A DNA stretch of 26,533 nucleotides from contig DAGF01000009.1 of NCBI GenBank assembly GCA_002495645.1, positions 11,670 through 38,202 on the forward strand. Direction: 5' to 3'. This DNA is from Euryarchaeota archaeon UBA549. Its GTDB lineage: Archaea > Thermoplasmatota > Poseidoniia > Poseidoniales > Poseidoniaceae. Of this stretch, positions 14,922 through 22,612 are shown one piece after another. The first letter of the stretch is position 1. Every line of letters begins with the position of its first letter. The position numbers and the translations under genes were made by a program. The notes under the pieces are model-generated. The model was given only the letters and a program-made list of their open reading frames with translations, was not told where the DNA came from and did not search any database.

Positions 14922-17900
14922 TCACCAGAACGTGTCGCTTTCCATTGAGGAATCATCCTCCACAAGCTGTCCAACGACAATCGCTTTGGGACCCATTGTC
15001 ATTGGCGGAGGAGGGTCCTCGTTTTTTCTTCTCTTGAACAGGGCGAAAACCACGCCACCGATCACCAAAAAGCACAGCAAATTGAAAACATCACCCTCGT
15101 GCTGGAAGAATGCATTGTTGGGAAAAGCGTCGTGCTCGTCAGGCATGCCGTCGCCATCGCTGTCCAGATGGTAGTCTCTGTCATAGGGGAGGTCGTCTTC
15201 AAAATCCGCCCAACCGTCACGATCGGCGTCCGGACACCCTCTTCCTGTGGGCGTGGTTGCTTCACCTGCGTTGTTCGGGCACATATCGATTTCAATGAAG
15301 GGACGGCCATCTACCGAATCCGCCCAACCATCACGGTCGGCATCGGGGCAACCCGCCCCTCCGCCGAGGTAGGCCTCTCCAGGGACATGAGGACACATAT
15401 CGGTTCGGACTGTAGGTTGCCAATAATAGGGCCCATCACCGGCGTTGAGCATGAGCGAATAACTGGGCGCATCGTGAACGCCAATCACTGGATCTCCGCC
15501 TGAGAAAATCGGCTCTCCGCTTGAGGTGAAGAATTGGATTTCCGCAATTTGCATAGAGTCATAATCACCTTTCACCGTGGGGAAGATGAGTTTGTAAGAC
15601 CGGTATGCAATGTCGTTGTTGAGGTAAACGGTGCTTGCTGGTGAATAGCGTTCGTATGGGAGGTCAATCTCTCCCGTCCCAATCACGACCCAATTTTCTT
15701 CATCGCCACGGCTGTTGGCATCGCTCGTGATGGTGTCGTTGGTACCGTAGAGATGGAAACTCGTCGGGTCGCGAGCCCATTCATCGTTCGCCGAAACGAA
15801 TTCGATGCTTGCAACGGTTGAGGCGGCCCGGGGCGTGATAATGATGCCCGTGTTGTATTTTCCGCGGTTGAGATACTTGGTTGTCAGGTCCCCATCAACT
15901 GCCATGGAAGGGCCTTCACCGGTTGGAGAAGGAACACACCCCCACCACTCGTACCTACAATCGTATATTTCTCCGCGATACCCCCATGCGCGGCCATAGT
16001 CATCAATGACATCGGGAAAACCATCCCCATCGCTGTCAGGACAGCCCAACGCTGCTGAAACGCCAATTCGTTGAGGGCACCCATCGCTGTTGTCGCCGTA
16101 TCCATCTTCATCCCCATCGCTCCACTCAGAAGGATCGTTCGGGAAGATGTCCCCGAGGTATCCAAATGCGTTATCGCCGTACCCATCGCCGTCACTGTCG
16201 GCCCATTGCGTCCCGTCTGCAGGATATTCATCGTTGACGTTGTATCTCATCACAGTGCAATCGTTGTGCTGAGAATATCCATACCCGTCGTGTTCGTCTT
16301 CATGACCATCAAGGCTTTCATCCCAACAGTACCCGTGATAGTCAAGACCAGGCACGCCGTACCCGTCTCCATCATGGTCGTGAACGGGTTGTTTCGACCA
16401 AGTAAACACGTGTGTGTGGGTTTGGGTTGACGAATACATGTAGTATCGCGACATGGTCGCAACGTGCTCTTGATGGAATGCTACATCATTCCTCAATTCA
16501 AAGTCAACATCCCAGTATGATAGCGGGATGTTGTACGAAGGAATGATGTCCCAATTGTTTGGCCAAGATCCAAACTGACGCCCCGATGTTGAAGGTTGGT
16601 GGTATGCGAAGTTCACTTCGATTTCCAATTCAATTTCTTCAAATGTTTCAACATCAAACGACGGGTGCTGGTTCAGCACATGTTCCCAGGAAGGCGTTTC
16701 ATCCAAACCGATGGAGAGCGCCTCGTCCCATGTGGCTGCATGCACATTGACACCGTCCACCTTGACGAGAGCGGAGTGGAGGTCGATGGCGCAACCCACA
16801 CAACCCTCGTTGAAATCGATGAGAATCTTCCACTCTTCAGGAACGGTATCCACGCAACCATCTCGGTCCAAATCAACTTCCAGAGATGCAGGCTCGCTTG
16901 GACACGCGTCGTCCCTGTTGGGGACACCATCGTCATCATCATCGTCCAAACACCCGTCCCTATCAACATCGTATTGAGCAGGAGCAGGCGACCAGAGACA
17001 TGCATCGTCGATGTTGAACACACCGTCCCCATCGTTATCCATGTAGTCGGACGAATCGCGTTGAACACCCTTCACCACGAGAGCAAAGCCGACCGCATCT
17101 CCATCCAACCCCGTCGTTCCTTCCTCGCCACCCGGTTGCACGAACCGAGCAACGACATCAATGTCCAGATAGGATGCGTTTGAAAGATAACTGCGCGGAA
17201 TATCAAGGCCGACAACCGTTTCATTGGATGACGGGAAGGCCGTGGTGTTGTTGGTGTCGACAACGTGCGGGTAGAATTGCGTTGGTGCACCATCTCCTTC
17301 CCGTAGTTGGTCAGGCAACAGAATGGTGCCGTCCTCAAGGCGGACACGGAGTTGCAAATCATCCACCATCGCCGGCTCGGGCTGTGCCGGGAAGGCCATG
17401 CGAATACGAACATCCTCGCCGTCAATGAGCGCCAAACGTTGTGAATACACATCACCTGTTTGCAGGAACGGCCCAATGGCCCCGTCAAGCGGTGCACCGG
17501 TTTCAACCATACCCGATAGGTCGCCACTTTCTCCCTTGTTGACCTCAAACCATTCCTCTACGCTGCCCGATGTCAACCGATAACTGTCGTGAATCCACGT
17601 ATCATTGGTCGGTGATTCGCCCAATCCATCAACGCTCGTTGGGTCGAATAAACGACTGAGGTTCAGCGCCCCCCATCCATCGTAGGGGTTGTGGAGCTCA
17701 TGGCTCTCTTCTCCTCCGTTCCGGACCTCTTCAGGTAATGGCGAAGCAGCCATCGCCAAGGATGCTCGCAAAAGCGATCCCGAGGGCGTGAACCCTTCAC
17801 CAAGTTCTACTGAGGCGCCCAGCGGCGCTGATGCCGCCCACGGGGGTTTCATGTCGTTGAGAGAATGCGTTGTGAGTGGAGTAAAGGCAGGAACGAGCCA

Positions 17901-19310
17901 TCCATCCTCGTAGAGCTGCTGGATGACAGCCGTTGCGCCCGATGCATGCGGCGTCGACATGCTCGTTCCCGAGGACAAGCGAAGGTTGGCGTTGTTGGTG
18001 TTCCAAAATCCATCGGCTCCAGCGGATTGGATGTTTCCACCCGGTGCCAACACAAAGATTCCATCCGTTCCAGCCTCCGTAGGGCCGTAGGAAGATGAGC
18101 CCCAACGGCCATCCTCAAGGGATTTGGTGGTGGCTCCCACCGCCACGACATTGCGTCCATTCGCAGGTTCGAGCACACCCGCGCCGCTGTTTCCAGGAGC
18201 AATCAGCGCCAGCGACCACGGCATTGCTCGTGCATACGCGTCGAATCGAGCCGTCCGTTCGGTGTATTCGGTGGTATCGTCGCCCCACGAATTCGAGTGA
18301 ACAACACCGCCATAGGAGGAACTTTCCCACAATAAAACATCAACATTTGGAGGCTCCCAGCCGTTGTTTGAGACAATATCTTGAACGACCAATGTGGAAC
18401 CGTGCGCCAACGTGGAGCCGCTGCTTGGTTTGGTGCCTTGCCGATAACTCTCAATGTCATGACAGGCCAAGGACCCGATGACGTGCGTCCCGTGGCGGTA
18501 GTCACTGTGGCCTGGCGTGTCGTTTCCGTCAACACTCGTGTTCATGTAGAGGATTTTGCGATGGTCAGGGCCGAAAACACCCACGGCGGGGAAGGGTGCT
18601 CCGGCTTCAGCATGCTCACTGGTGCTGGTGGTCGCGTTTCGGAAGCAATCGTGGTCGGCATCAAGACCGCTGTCGGCAACCCCAATGACGATACCAGAAC
18701 CGTTCAATCCCAACCACCAGTAGGGGTGCTCGTCAAGGCTGCCCGATTCCACCAAGGCGGAAGCCTGGCCGTTGCGAGCGTGCGTGGTCAACACGGGCTC
18801 AATCCAGAGCACACCATCGGTTTGAAGCAGCGGTTCAAGGGCTTGGAAGCTCGGTGCATGAACGGTCAAGGAACCGGGTAGATTGCCCATGACATCCAGC
18901 GATGAAGATGCAATGGACAAACCCATGCGGCTCATCGCACTTCGAACCTGTTCAATTCCATCATCGGGCAGTCTTGGCTCAAGCAGAACCCGGTAATCGC
19001 TTGGCCCTGCGGGGGTGTCAAGGCCCAAACGAAAGTGAGCGGATTGAAAACCAGCAACTTCCACGTCCAAGGGCCATGATTCGCGGTCGTTCTCTGTCCA
19101 AACGAGCAAAGCATCGGCACGGATGCTGCGCAGGGGGTGGATACCAGCATCTTCCAACACCTTCCATTTCGCTGATGTCCAAACGCCTTCATCGAGGACG
19201 AGAAGATGTTCACCGTTTCGTGGAACGTGATGTTCTGTTGGTGGGGTGAGGGTCAGGCCTGAGGTGACTGGCAGAAGCAGCAACAACACCGCCCAAACAG
19301 CGCCCCGCAT
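14922..19310 (-). CDS. Giant membrane-anchored subtilisin-like protease with thrombospondin type 3 repeats
   Basis: This is a secreted S8 serine protease of 1462 residues anchored to the cell surface. Residues 1-18 are a signal peptide. A propeptide-like region follows to about residue 190. The catalytic domain has Asp213 (VADSGLD), His273 (YRHGTHVIG), the oxyanion Asn374 (IAPGNSG) and Ser450 (SSGTSMSTPHASG), so it appears active. Residues about 755-820 hold D-x-D-x-D-G thrombospondin type 3 calcium repeats (DNDGDG, DVDRDG, DLDRDG). A module with GCVGC follows, then a His/Tyr/Asp-rich part, more repeats near 1010-1110, and a beta-rich module around 1135-1280 that resembles a galactose-binding (F5/8 type C) domain. 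The last repeats precede one membrane helix (about 1407-1427, FLVIGGVVFALF) and a short basic, then acidic cytoplasmic tail. GGAGGGGG at 19312-19319 lies just before ATG 19310. It probably digests proteins or peptides at the cell surface. Confidence 0.92.
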   Translation of the reverse strand: MRGAVWAVLLLLLPVTSGLTLTPPTEHHVPRNGEHLLVLDEGVWTSAKWKVLEDAGIHPLRSIRADALLVWTENDRESWPLDVEVAGFQSAHFRLGLDTPAGPSDYRVLLEPRLPDDGIEQVRSAMSRMGLSIASSSLDVMGNLPGSLTVHAPSFQALEPLLQTDGVLWIEPVLTTHARNGQASALVESGSLDEHPYWWLGLNGSGIVIGVADSGLDADHDCFRNATTSTSEHAEAGAPFPAVGVFGPDHRKILYMNTSVDGNDTPGHSDYRHGTHVIGSLACHDIESYRQGTKPSSGSTLAHGSTLVVQDIVSNNGWEPPNVDVLLWESSSYGGVVHSNSWGDDTTEYTERTARFDAYARAMPWSLALIAPGNSGAGVLEPANGRNVVAVGATTKSLEDGRWGSSSYGPTEAGTDGIFVLAPGGNIQSAGADGFWNTNNANLRLSSGTSMSTPHASGATAVIQQLYEDGWLVPAFTPLTTHSLNDMKPPWAASAPLGASVELGEGFTPSGSLLRASLAMAASPLPEEVRNGGEESHELHNPYDGWGALNLSRLFDPTSVDGLGESPTNDTWIHDSYRLTSGSVEEWFEVNKGESGDLSGMVETGAPLDGAIGPFLQTGDVYSQRLALIDGEDVRIRMAFPAQPEPAMVDDLQLRVRLEDGTILLPDQLREGDGAPTQFYPHVVDTNNTTAFPSSNETVVGLDIPRSYLSNASYLDIDVVARFVQPGGEEGTTGLDGDAVGFALVVKGVQRDSSDYMDNDGDGVFNIDDACLWSPAPAQYDVDRDGCLDDDDDDGVPNRDDACPSEPASLEVDLDRDGCVDTVPEEWKILIDFNEGCVGCAIDLHSALVKVDGVNVHAATWDEALSIGLDETPSWEHVLNQHPSFDVETFEEIELEIEVNFAYHQPSTSGRQFGSWPNNWDIIPSYNIPLSYWDVDFELRNDVAFHQEHVATMSRYYMYSSTQTHTHVFTWSKQPVHDHDGDGYGVPGLDYHGYCWDESLDGHEDEHDGYGYSQHNDCTVMRYNVNDEYPADGTQWADSDGDGYGDNAFGYLGDIFPNDPSEWSDGDEDGYGDNSDGCPQRIGVSAALGCPDSDGDGFPDVIDDYGRAWGYRGEIYDCRYEWWGCVPSPTGEGPSMAVDGDLTTKYLNRGKYNTGIIITPRAASTVASIEFVSANDEWARDPTSFHLYGTNDTITSDANSRGDEENWVVIGTGEIDLPYERYSPASTVYLNNDIAYRSYKLIFPTVKGDYDSMQIAEIQFFTSSGEPIFSGGDPVIGVHDAPSYSLMLNAGDGPYYWQPTVRTDMCPHVPGEAYLGGGAGCPDADRDGWADSVDGRPFIEIDMCPNNAGEATTPTGRGCPDADRDGWADFEDDLPYDRDYHLDSDGDGMPDEHDAFPNNAFFQHEGDVFNLLCFLVIGGVVFALFKRRKNEDPPPPMTMGPKAIVVGQLVEDDSSMESDTFW

Positions 19311-19311
19311 A

Positions 19312-19319
19312 CCCCCTCC
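19312..19319 (-). promoter_or_regulatory. Ribosome-binding site of the subtilase gene
   Basis: The minus strand reads GGAGGGGG, ending one base before the ATG. The spacing is shorter than usual, but the match is strong enough to support this start. Confidence 0.45.
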
Positions 19320-19365
19320 ACGCTCTTGAGTTTCCTTAATCTGTTTCCCGTTGCCGCGCCAGCGC

Positions 19366-19373
19366 GTTTAAGG
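19366..19373 (+). promoter_or_regulatory. TATA-like element of the eL20 gene
   Basis: GTTTAAGG is centred about 28 bases before ATG 19398. This spacing puts the transcription start at or next to the ATG, so the mRNA is probably leaderless. It supports the family-conserved start MKAYRV over the in-frame ATG at 19374. Confidence 0.5.
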
Positions 19374-19397
19374 ATGGATGGCAGGTCGGATGGCCCG

Positions 19398-19670
19398 ATG
19401 AAGGCCTACCGAGTATCAGGAACCGCACCGTTCGGCAGTCAGCGACAACCATTTTCCTACGATGTCCCAGCAGAAGATGCTGAGGCAGCGACCCAGAAAG
19501 TGTACTCTACACTCGGGTCCCGCCACCGCATCATGCGCCGAAAGATCAACATCGATAGCGTCGGTGAAATCGACCCTCGTACCTCCACCGAGCCGGTGGT
19601 CCTCCACACCTTCCGCGACGAAATTGCAGCCAAGGGCGGACCAATCGCTCCCACGGAAGAAGAAGAGTGA
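19398..19670 (+). CDS. rpl18a: Large-subunit ribosomal protein eL20 (L18Ae/LX)
   Basis: This is a small archaeal/eukaryotic ribosomal protein with no bacterial counterpart. The N-terminus MKAYRVSGTAPFG is the family signature, followed by FSYDVPAEDAEAATQKVYS and the basic turn LGSRHRIMRRKINIDSVGEI. The product is 90 residues, slightly longer than the usual 60-80 because of an acidic C-terminal extension ending TEEEE. The start is fixed by the family and by the TATA-like element 28 bases upstream. In many archaea this gene precedes the prefoldin alpha and ftsY genes; here a regulator gene on the opposite strand lies between them. Confidence 0.93.
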   Translation: MKAYRVSGTAPFGSQRQPFSYDVPAEDAEAATQKVYSTLGSRHRIMRRKINIDSVGEIDPRTSTEPVVLHTFRDEIAAKGGPIAPTEEEE

Positions 19671-19721
19671 ACACTTCTTCACCCAGCACGCCTCGCCGAA
19701 GGTGTAGACCGGACGAACAAC

Positions 19722-20060
19722 TCATCCATTGTTCTGCCAATCCATGGCCCAATCAAACATGGATTGCATGATGGGATTGAGGAGGCGACCGTCATCGCTG
19801 AGCGTGTAAAGATTGGATCGGGGCGATTGGGGATTGATTGCACGTATCACGAGCCCCCCCTTTTCCAATTCACCAAGGCGCCTTGATACGGTGGTTGACG
19901 AAGCATCCACACGGTGCTTGATTTCTGAAAAACGAAGCGGCCGGCGGGCCCTATCGAGCACCATCAGGACATGGAGTGATTTTGATTTGGTAATCAATTC
20001 CAAAACGCTGTCCACTTTGGCGTAGGTCGGGTCGCATTCCTCATTCAAAGCTGGCAACAT
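19722..20060 (-). CDS. Winged-helix transcriptional regulator, HxlR/ArsR-like
   Basis: This is a 112-residue single-domain DNA-binding protein. The order LITKSKSLHVLMVLD, PLRFSEIKHRVDASSTTVSRRLGEL, GGLVIRAI, and YTLSDDGRLLNPIMQSMFDW matches the HxlR-type winged helix: helix, recognition helix, wing, and C-terminal dimer helix. HxlR proteins normally have HxR motifs and N-terminal Cys; here one Cys lies at residue 9 (EECDP). The ligand and targets are unknown. ATG 20060 is favoured because a TATA-like box is centred 27 bases upstream, implying a leaderless mRNA; ATG 20072 (four residues longer) is the alternative. The gene is convergent with eL20 and divergent from the prefoldin gene, so it might control its own promoter and the divergent one. 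Confidence 0.8.
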   Translation of the reverse strand: MLPALNEECDPTYAKVDSVLELITKSKSLHVLMVLDRARRPLRFSEIKHRVDASSTTVSRRLGELEKGGLVIRAINPQSPRSNLYTLSDDGRLLNPIMQSMFDWAMDWQNNG

Positions 20061-20082
20061 GGAAGCGACCATCTCGTCATTT

Positions 20083-20091
20083 CACATAAAG
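20083..20091 (-). promoter_or_regulatory. TATA-like element of the winged-helix regulator gene
   Basis: The minus strand reads CTTTATGTG, centred 27 bases before ATG 20060, which fits a leaderless transcript. On the plus strand I see no separate TATA-like element between here and the prefoldin ATG at 20188. Confidence 0.45.
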
Positions 20092-20187
20092 TTCGGGCCC
20101 CCATGCCTCTTGTTCACTCACACCTCAACACGACACGCCCTCAGCGGGGGCTTCTTCAACCCCAAGCGATTCCCTTGACCGACGGAC

Positions 20188-20751
20188 ATGGTTGACAGGA
20201 CACAGCTGCAACGCCTCGCGCAAGAAGTCGAGGTGCTGCGCAAACGCCTGGATGAAATCAATCTCCGTATCGAACAGGTCGACGCCGTGCTCGCAGAACA
20301 CGCCATTACCGACGCCGTGCTTGAGTCCCTTCTCGGTCACGGCCAAGGGTCGAGTATTTCCACTCATTTGCCCATTGGCTCTGGCGTTAGCCTCCCTTAT
20401 CGCCATCAAGGAGACCAAGAGGGCGTGGCCTTAGTGGACCTCGGCTCGGGCGTTTTCGGAGAACGTCCTTGGAGCGATGTGCGTTCCATCACGACCCAGC
20501 GCAAGGACGACATTCAACGCCTCCGCGATGAATTGAAGGAACAGTCCGACCAAACAGAAACATCGCTTGGACAGGCAGCACAGACGTTCAATCGGCTCGC
20601 AGAATCGCTCAAACAACAGGCGAGCCCCGAATCTCCACCTGTGGCACCCACAACCCAAACGGAAACACCCGAATCCACCACTTCAGACGCCACGCCACGA
20701 CGTTCTCGCAAACGTGGTATGTTCGGCGGCGACTTAACACTGGACGATTGA
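20188..20751 (+). CDS. pfdA: Prefoldin alpha subunit
   Basis: Prefoldin is a jellyfish-shaped hexameric co-chaperone (two alpha, four beta) that passes unfolded proteins to the thermosome. Residues 1-45 form an N-terminal coiled coil (LQRLAQEVEVLRKRLDEI), the middle has the beta-hairpin region with GVALVDLGSGVFGE, corresponding to the conserved V-D-x-G-x-G strand, and residues about 95-150 form the second coiled coil. The product is 187 residues against a usual 140-150: the extra C-terminal part is Pro/Thr/Ser rich and ends in a basic patch RRSRKRG. Divergence and the extension lower certainty, but location directly before ftsY matches the archaeal arrangement. The stop codon lies eight bases before the ftsY ATG, so the two are probably co-transcribed. 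Confidence 0.8.
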   Translation: MVDRTQLQRLAQEVEVLRKRLDEINLRIEQVDAVLAEHAITDAVLESLLGHGQGSSISTHLPIGSGVSLPYRHQGDQEGVALVDLGSGVFGERPWSDVRSITTQRKDDIQRLRDELKEQSDQTETSLGQAAQTFNRLAESLKQQASPESPPVAPTTQTETPESTTSDATPRRSRKRGMFGGDLTLDD

Positions 20752-20759
20752 GGGATTCG

Positions 20760-22148
20760 ATGGGACTGTTTGACCGCTTTCGCAAACGCGTCCAAGAGGT
20801 GGCGGAGGAAACCGACGGTGACGCCCTGTCGGTGGATGCTACCTCGGAGGAAGGCAAAGCCTTGGTCGAGCAGCCCACTGTTTCACAGGTGGAAGAACAC
20901 GAGGAAGATTGGGATGACGTTGACGAAGAACCTCCACAATCGCCCGCGGCCAAAGAAGATGACGACGATGATTGGGACACGTGGGACGACGACGAACCCA
21001 TCGCCCCGGTGGCCCTCAGCAAAAAAGAACGAAAATTTCTCGAACGGCAAGAAAAGGAACGCCGTCGTCGTGAAGAGAAGGCCAGAAAGGCAATGAAAAA
21101 GCGAGGGGCGGTTGATGTCGCTCGTCCCAAAGGTTCCAAGGTGGATTTGTCCATGATGCGAACCACCACCGGCCGTCAACTGGTCCATGTACAGCAAGCA
21201 CCGAAAGGGTCGACCCAATCAGCGTCCATTCAGCTTGAAGGCGGCCAATCCATTGACGTTGACCTTGGCGGTGGTGTTGTTTCGGAAGGCGGGCGCATCA
21301 TCAAATCGGGTGAGGCGCTCGAGAATTTGCTTGAAGAACTCGAATGGGTGTTGTTGGAATCGGATATTTCCCAACAAGCGTCCAGTGCCATTATCGACAG
21401 CCTCCGAACCGCCCTCGTCGGGGCGCGTCTTCGCCGAGGCGCAGATCTTTCCAAGGTCTTGGAAGCAGCCCTCAAACGAGCCTTGCAAGCCTTGCTTGAA
21501 GCCGGCTACTGGGACTTTGATGCATCCGTTAACGGATTCATTGAGGCTGGCGATGTACCTGTCGTCATCATGCTGGTTGGCGTGAACGGTACAGGCAAAA
21601 CCACGACGGCGGCCAAAATTGCTCAACGACTTCTCAACAATGGCCGCACGGTGATCGCGGCGGCTGGCGACACCTTCAGGGCTGGTGCCATCCAACAACT
21701 TGAATCCCACTGCGAACGCCTTGGCATTCGGTGCATTTCCAGCCAACGCGGCGGTGATTCAGCCGCCATTGCACGGGATGCCATCGACTCGGCCAAAGCC
21801 AAAGGCATCGATGTCGTGCTGGTTGATACCGCTGGGCGAATGCAAAACAAAACCAATTTGATGAACGAACTCAACAAAGTCAGAAAGGTCACCAACCCCC
21901 ACCTGACGCTCTTTGTCGGCGATTCATTGGCTGGAAACGATGCTGTGGAGCAAGCGAAGATGTTCCAAGACATCATGCGGTTTGACGGGGCCGTTCTGAC
22001 CAAGATGGACACCGACGCCAAGGGAGGTGCTGGGCTTTCCATCGCCTTTGCTACAGGCCGCCCCATCGTCTTCGCAGGGGTTGGGCAGGGCTACGATGAC
22101 CTGATGCAATTCAACCCTGAGTGGCTTCTCAACCAACTCTTTGAGTGA
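20760..22148 (+). CDS. ftsY: Signal recognition particle receptor FtsY
   Basis: FtsY is the SRP receptor GTPase that docks ribosome-nascent chain complexes at the membrane translocon. The 462-residue protein begins with MGLFDRFRKRV, then a strongly acidic region (residues about 35-80, with repeated Asp/Glu) and a basic coil (KKERKFLERQEKERRRREEKA kept to its charge pattern). The NG domain follows: G1 GVNGTGKTTT near residue 274, DTFRAGAIQQLE, RGGDSAAIARDAID, G3 DTAGRM at about 356, G4 TKMDTDAKGG at 414, and a C-terminal helix ending WLLNQLFE. All GTPase motifs are intact. GAGGGA at 20750-20755 places the start at ATG 20760 rather than the TTG at 20748. A long charged N-terminal domain is usual in FtsY and helps membrane contact. 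Confidence 0.97.
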   Translation: MGLFDRFRKRVQEVAEETDGDALSVDATSEEGKALVEQPTVSQVEEHEEDWDDVDEEPPQSPAAKEDDDDDWDTWDDDEPIAPVALSKKERKFLERQEKERRRREEKARKAMKKRGAVDVARPKGSKVDLSMMRTTTGRQLVHVQQAPKGSTQSASIQLEGGQSIDVDLGGGVVSEGGRIIKSGEALENLLEELEWVLLESDISQQASSAIIDSLRTALVGARLRRGADLSKVLEAALKRALQALLEAGYWDFDASVNGFIEAGDVPVVIMLVGVNGTGKTTTAAKIAQRLLNNGRTVIAAAGDTFRAGAIQQLESHCERLGIRCISSQRGGDSAAIARDAIDSAKAKGIDVVLVDTAGRMQNKTNLMNELNKVRKVTNPHLTLFVGDSLAGNDAVEQAKMFQDIMRFDGAVLTKMDTDAKGGAGLSIAFATGRPIVFAGVGQGYDDLMQFNPEWLLNQLFE

Positions 22149-22187
22149 GGCGCAGGGAACAAAAACCCCCACTCGTAACCGCATGTT

Positions 22188-22568
22188 ATGGCGGATATGT
22201 TCGCAGATGAAGACGCAGCCCGGTTCTTTCAGATGGTCCAAATGTTGCAACGCTCCACGTTGTTGCAAATGGGGTTTCTGCCCGACCAATCGGGCACGTA
22301 TCACTACAACATGGGCGAGGCAAGAGAGGGCATCGAAGTTCTCCGCATGTTTCAGCGCAAGACCAGCGGGAATTTGAGCGACCAGGAGACGCAAATGCTT
22401 CGTGCGGTCATCAGCGAGTTGCAAATGCAATTCACGCAAGCGCCACAACGGCGCAGGCAACGCCAGGAAGAAGAGGCTCAAAGCGAAGTCATCCGTGAAA
22501 CATTCACCCAACCTCAAGACGGCCCTGTTGAAGACCTCTCAACTCCACCTGAAGGCGAGGAAGAGTAG
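22188..22568 (+). CDS. DUF1844-family protein
   Basis: This is a 126-residue soluble protein. The core, FFQMVQMLQRSTLLQMGFLPD then GIEVLRMFQRKTSGNLSDQE and LRAVISELQMQF, matches the order of the DUF1844 family, known mainly from bacteria: a hydrophobic helix, L-G-x-x-P-x, then I-x-x-L-x-M-L-x-x-K-T-x-G-N-L-x-x-x-E. The function of the family is unknown. The C-terminal third is Gln/Arg then Glu/Pro rich and looks disordered. It begins 39 bases after ftsY on the same strand with no visible ribosome-binding site, and is probably part of the same transcript. It has no signal peptide. Confidence 0.75.
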   Translation: MADMFADEDAARFFQMVQMLQRSTLLQMGFLPDQSGTYHYNMGEAREGIEVLRMFQRKTSGNLSDQETQMLRAVISELQMQFTQAPQRRRQRQEEEAQSEVIRETFTQPQDGPVEDLSTPPEGEEE

Positions 22569-22612
22569 CGGTTGATTGATGAGTTATCGCTCGTTGCGTT
22601 GGGTTGATTGGC

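Noticed and set aside
16900..17050. Repeated GAC/GAT-rich short units that could be taken as a DNA repeat array
   Set aside because: The periodicity is the codon image of D-x-D-x-D-G protein repeats in the subtilase; there are no constant-length spacers, so it is not a CRISPR or other DNA repeat array.
16596..17183. Plus-strand frame of 195 codons inside the subtilase gene
   Set aside because: It is the antisense of the calcium-repeat region; the Val/Ile/His-rich product is the mirror of Asp/Asn/Gly codons.
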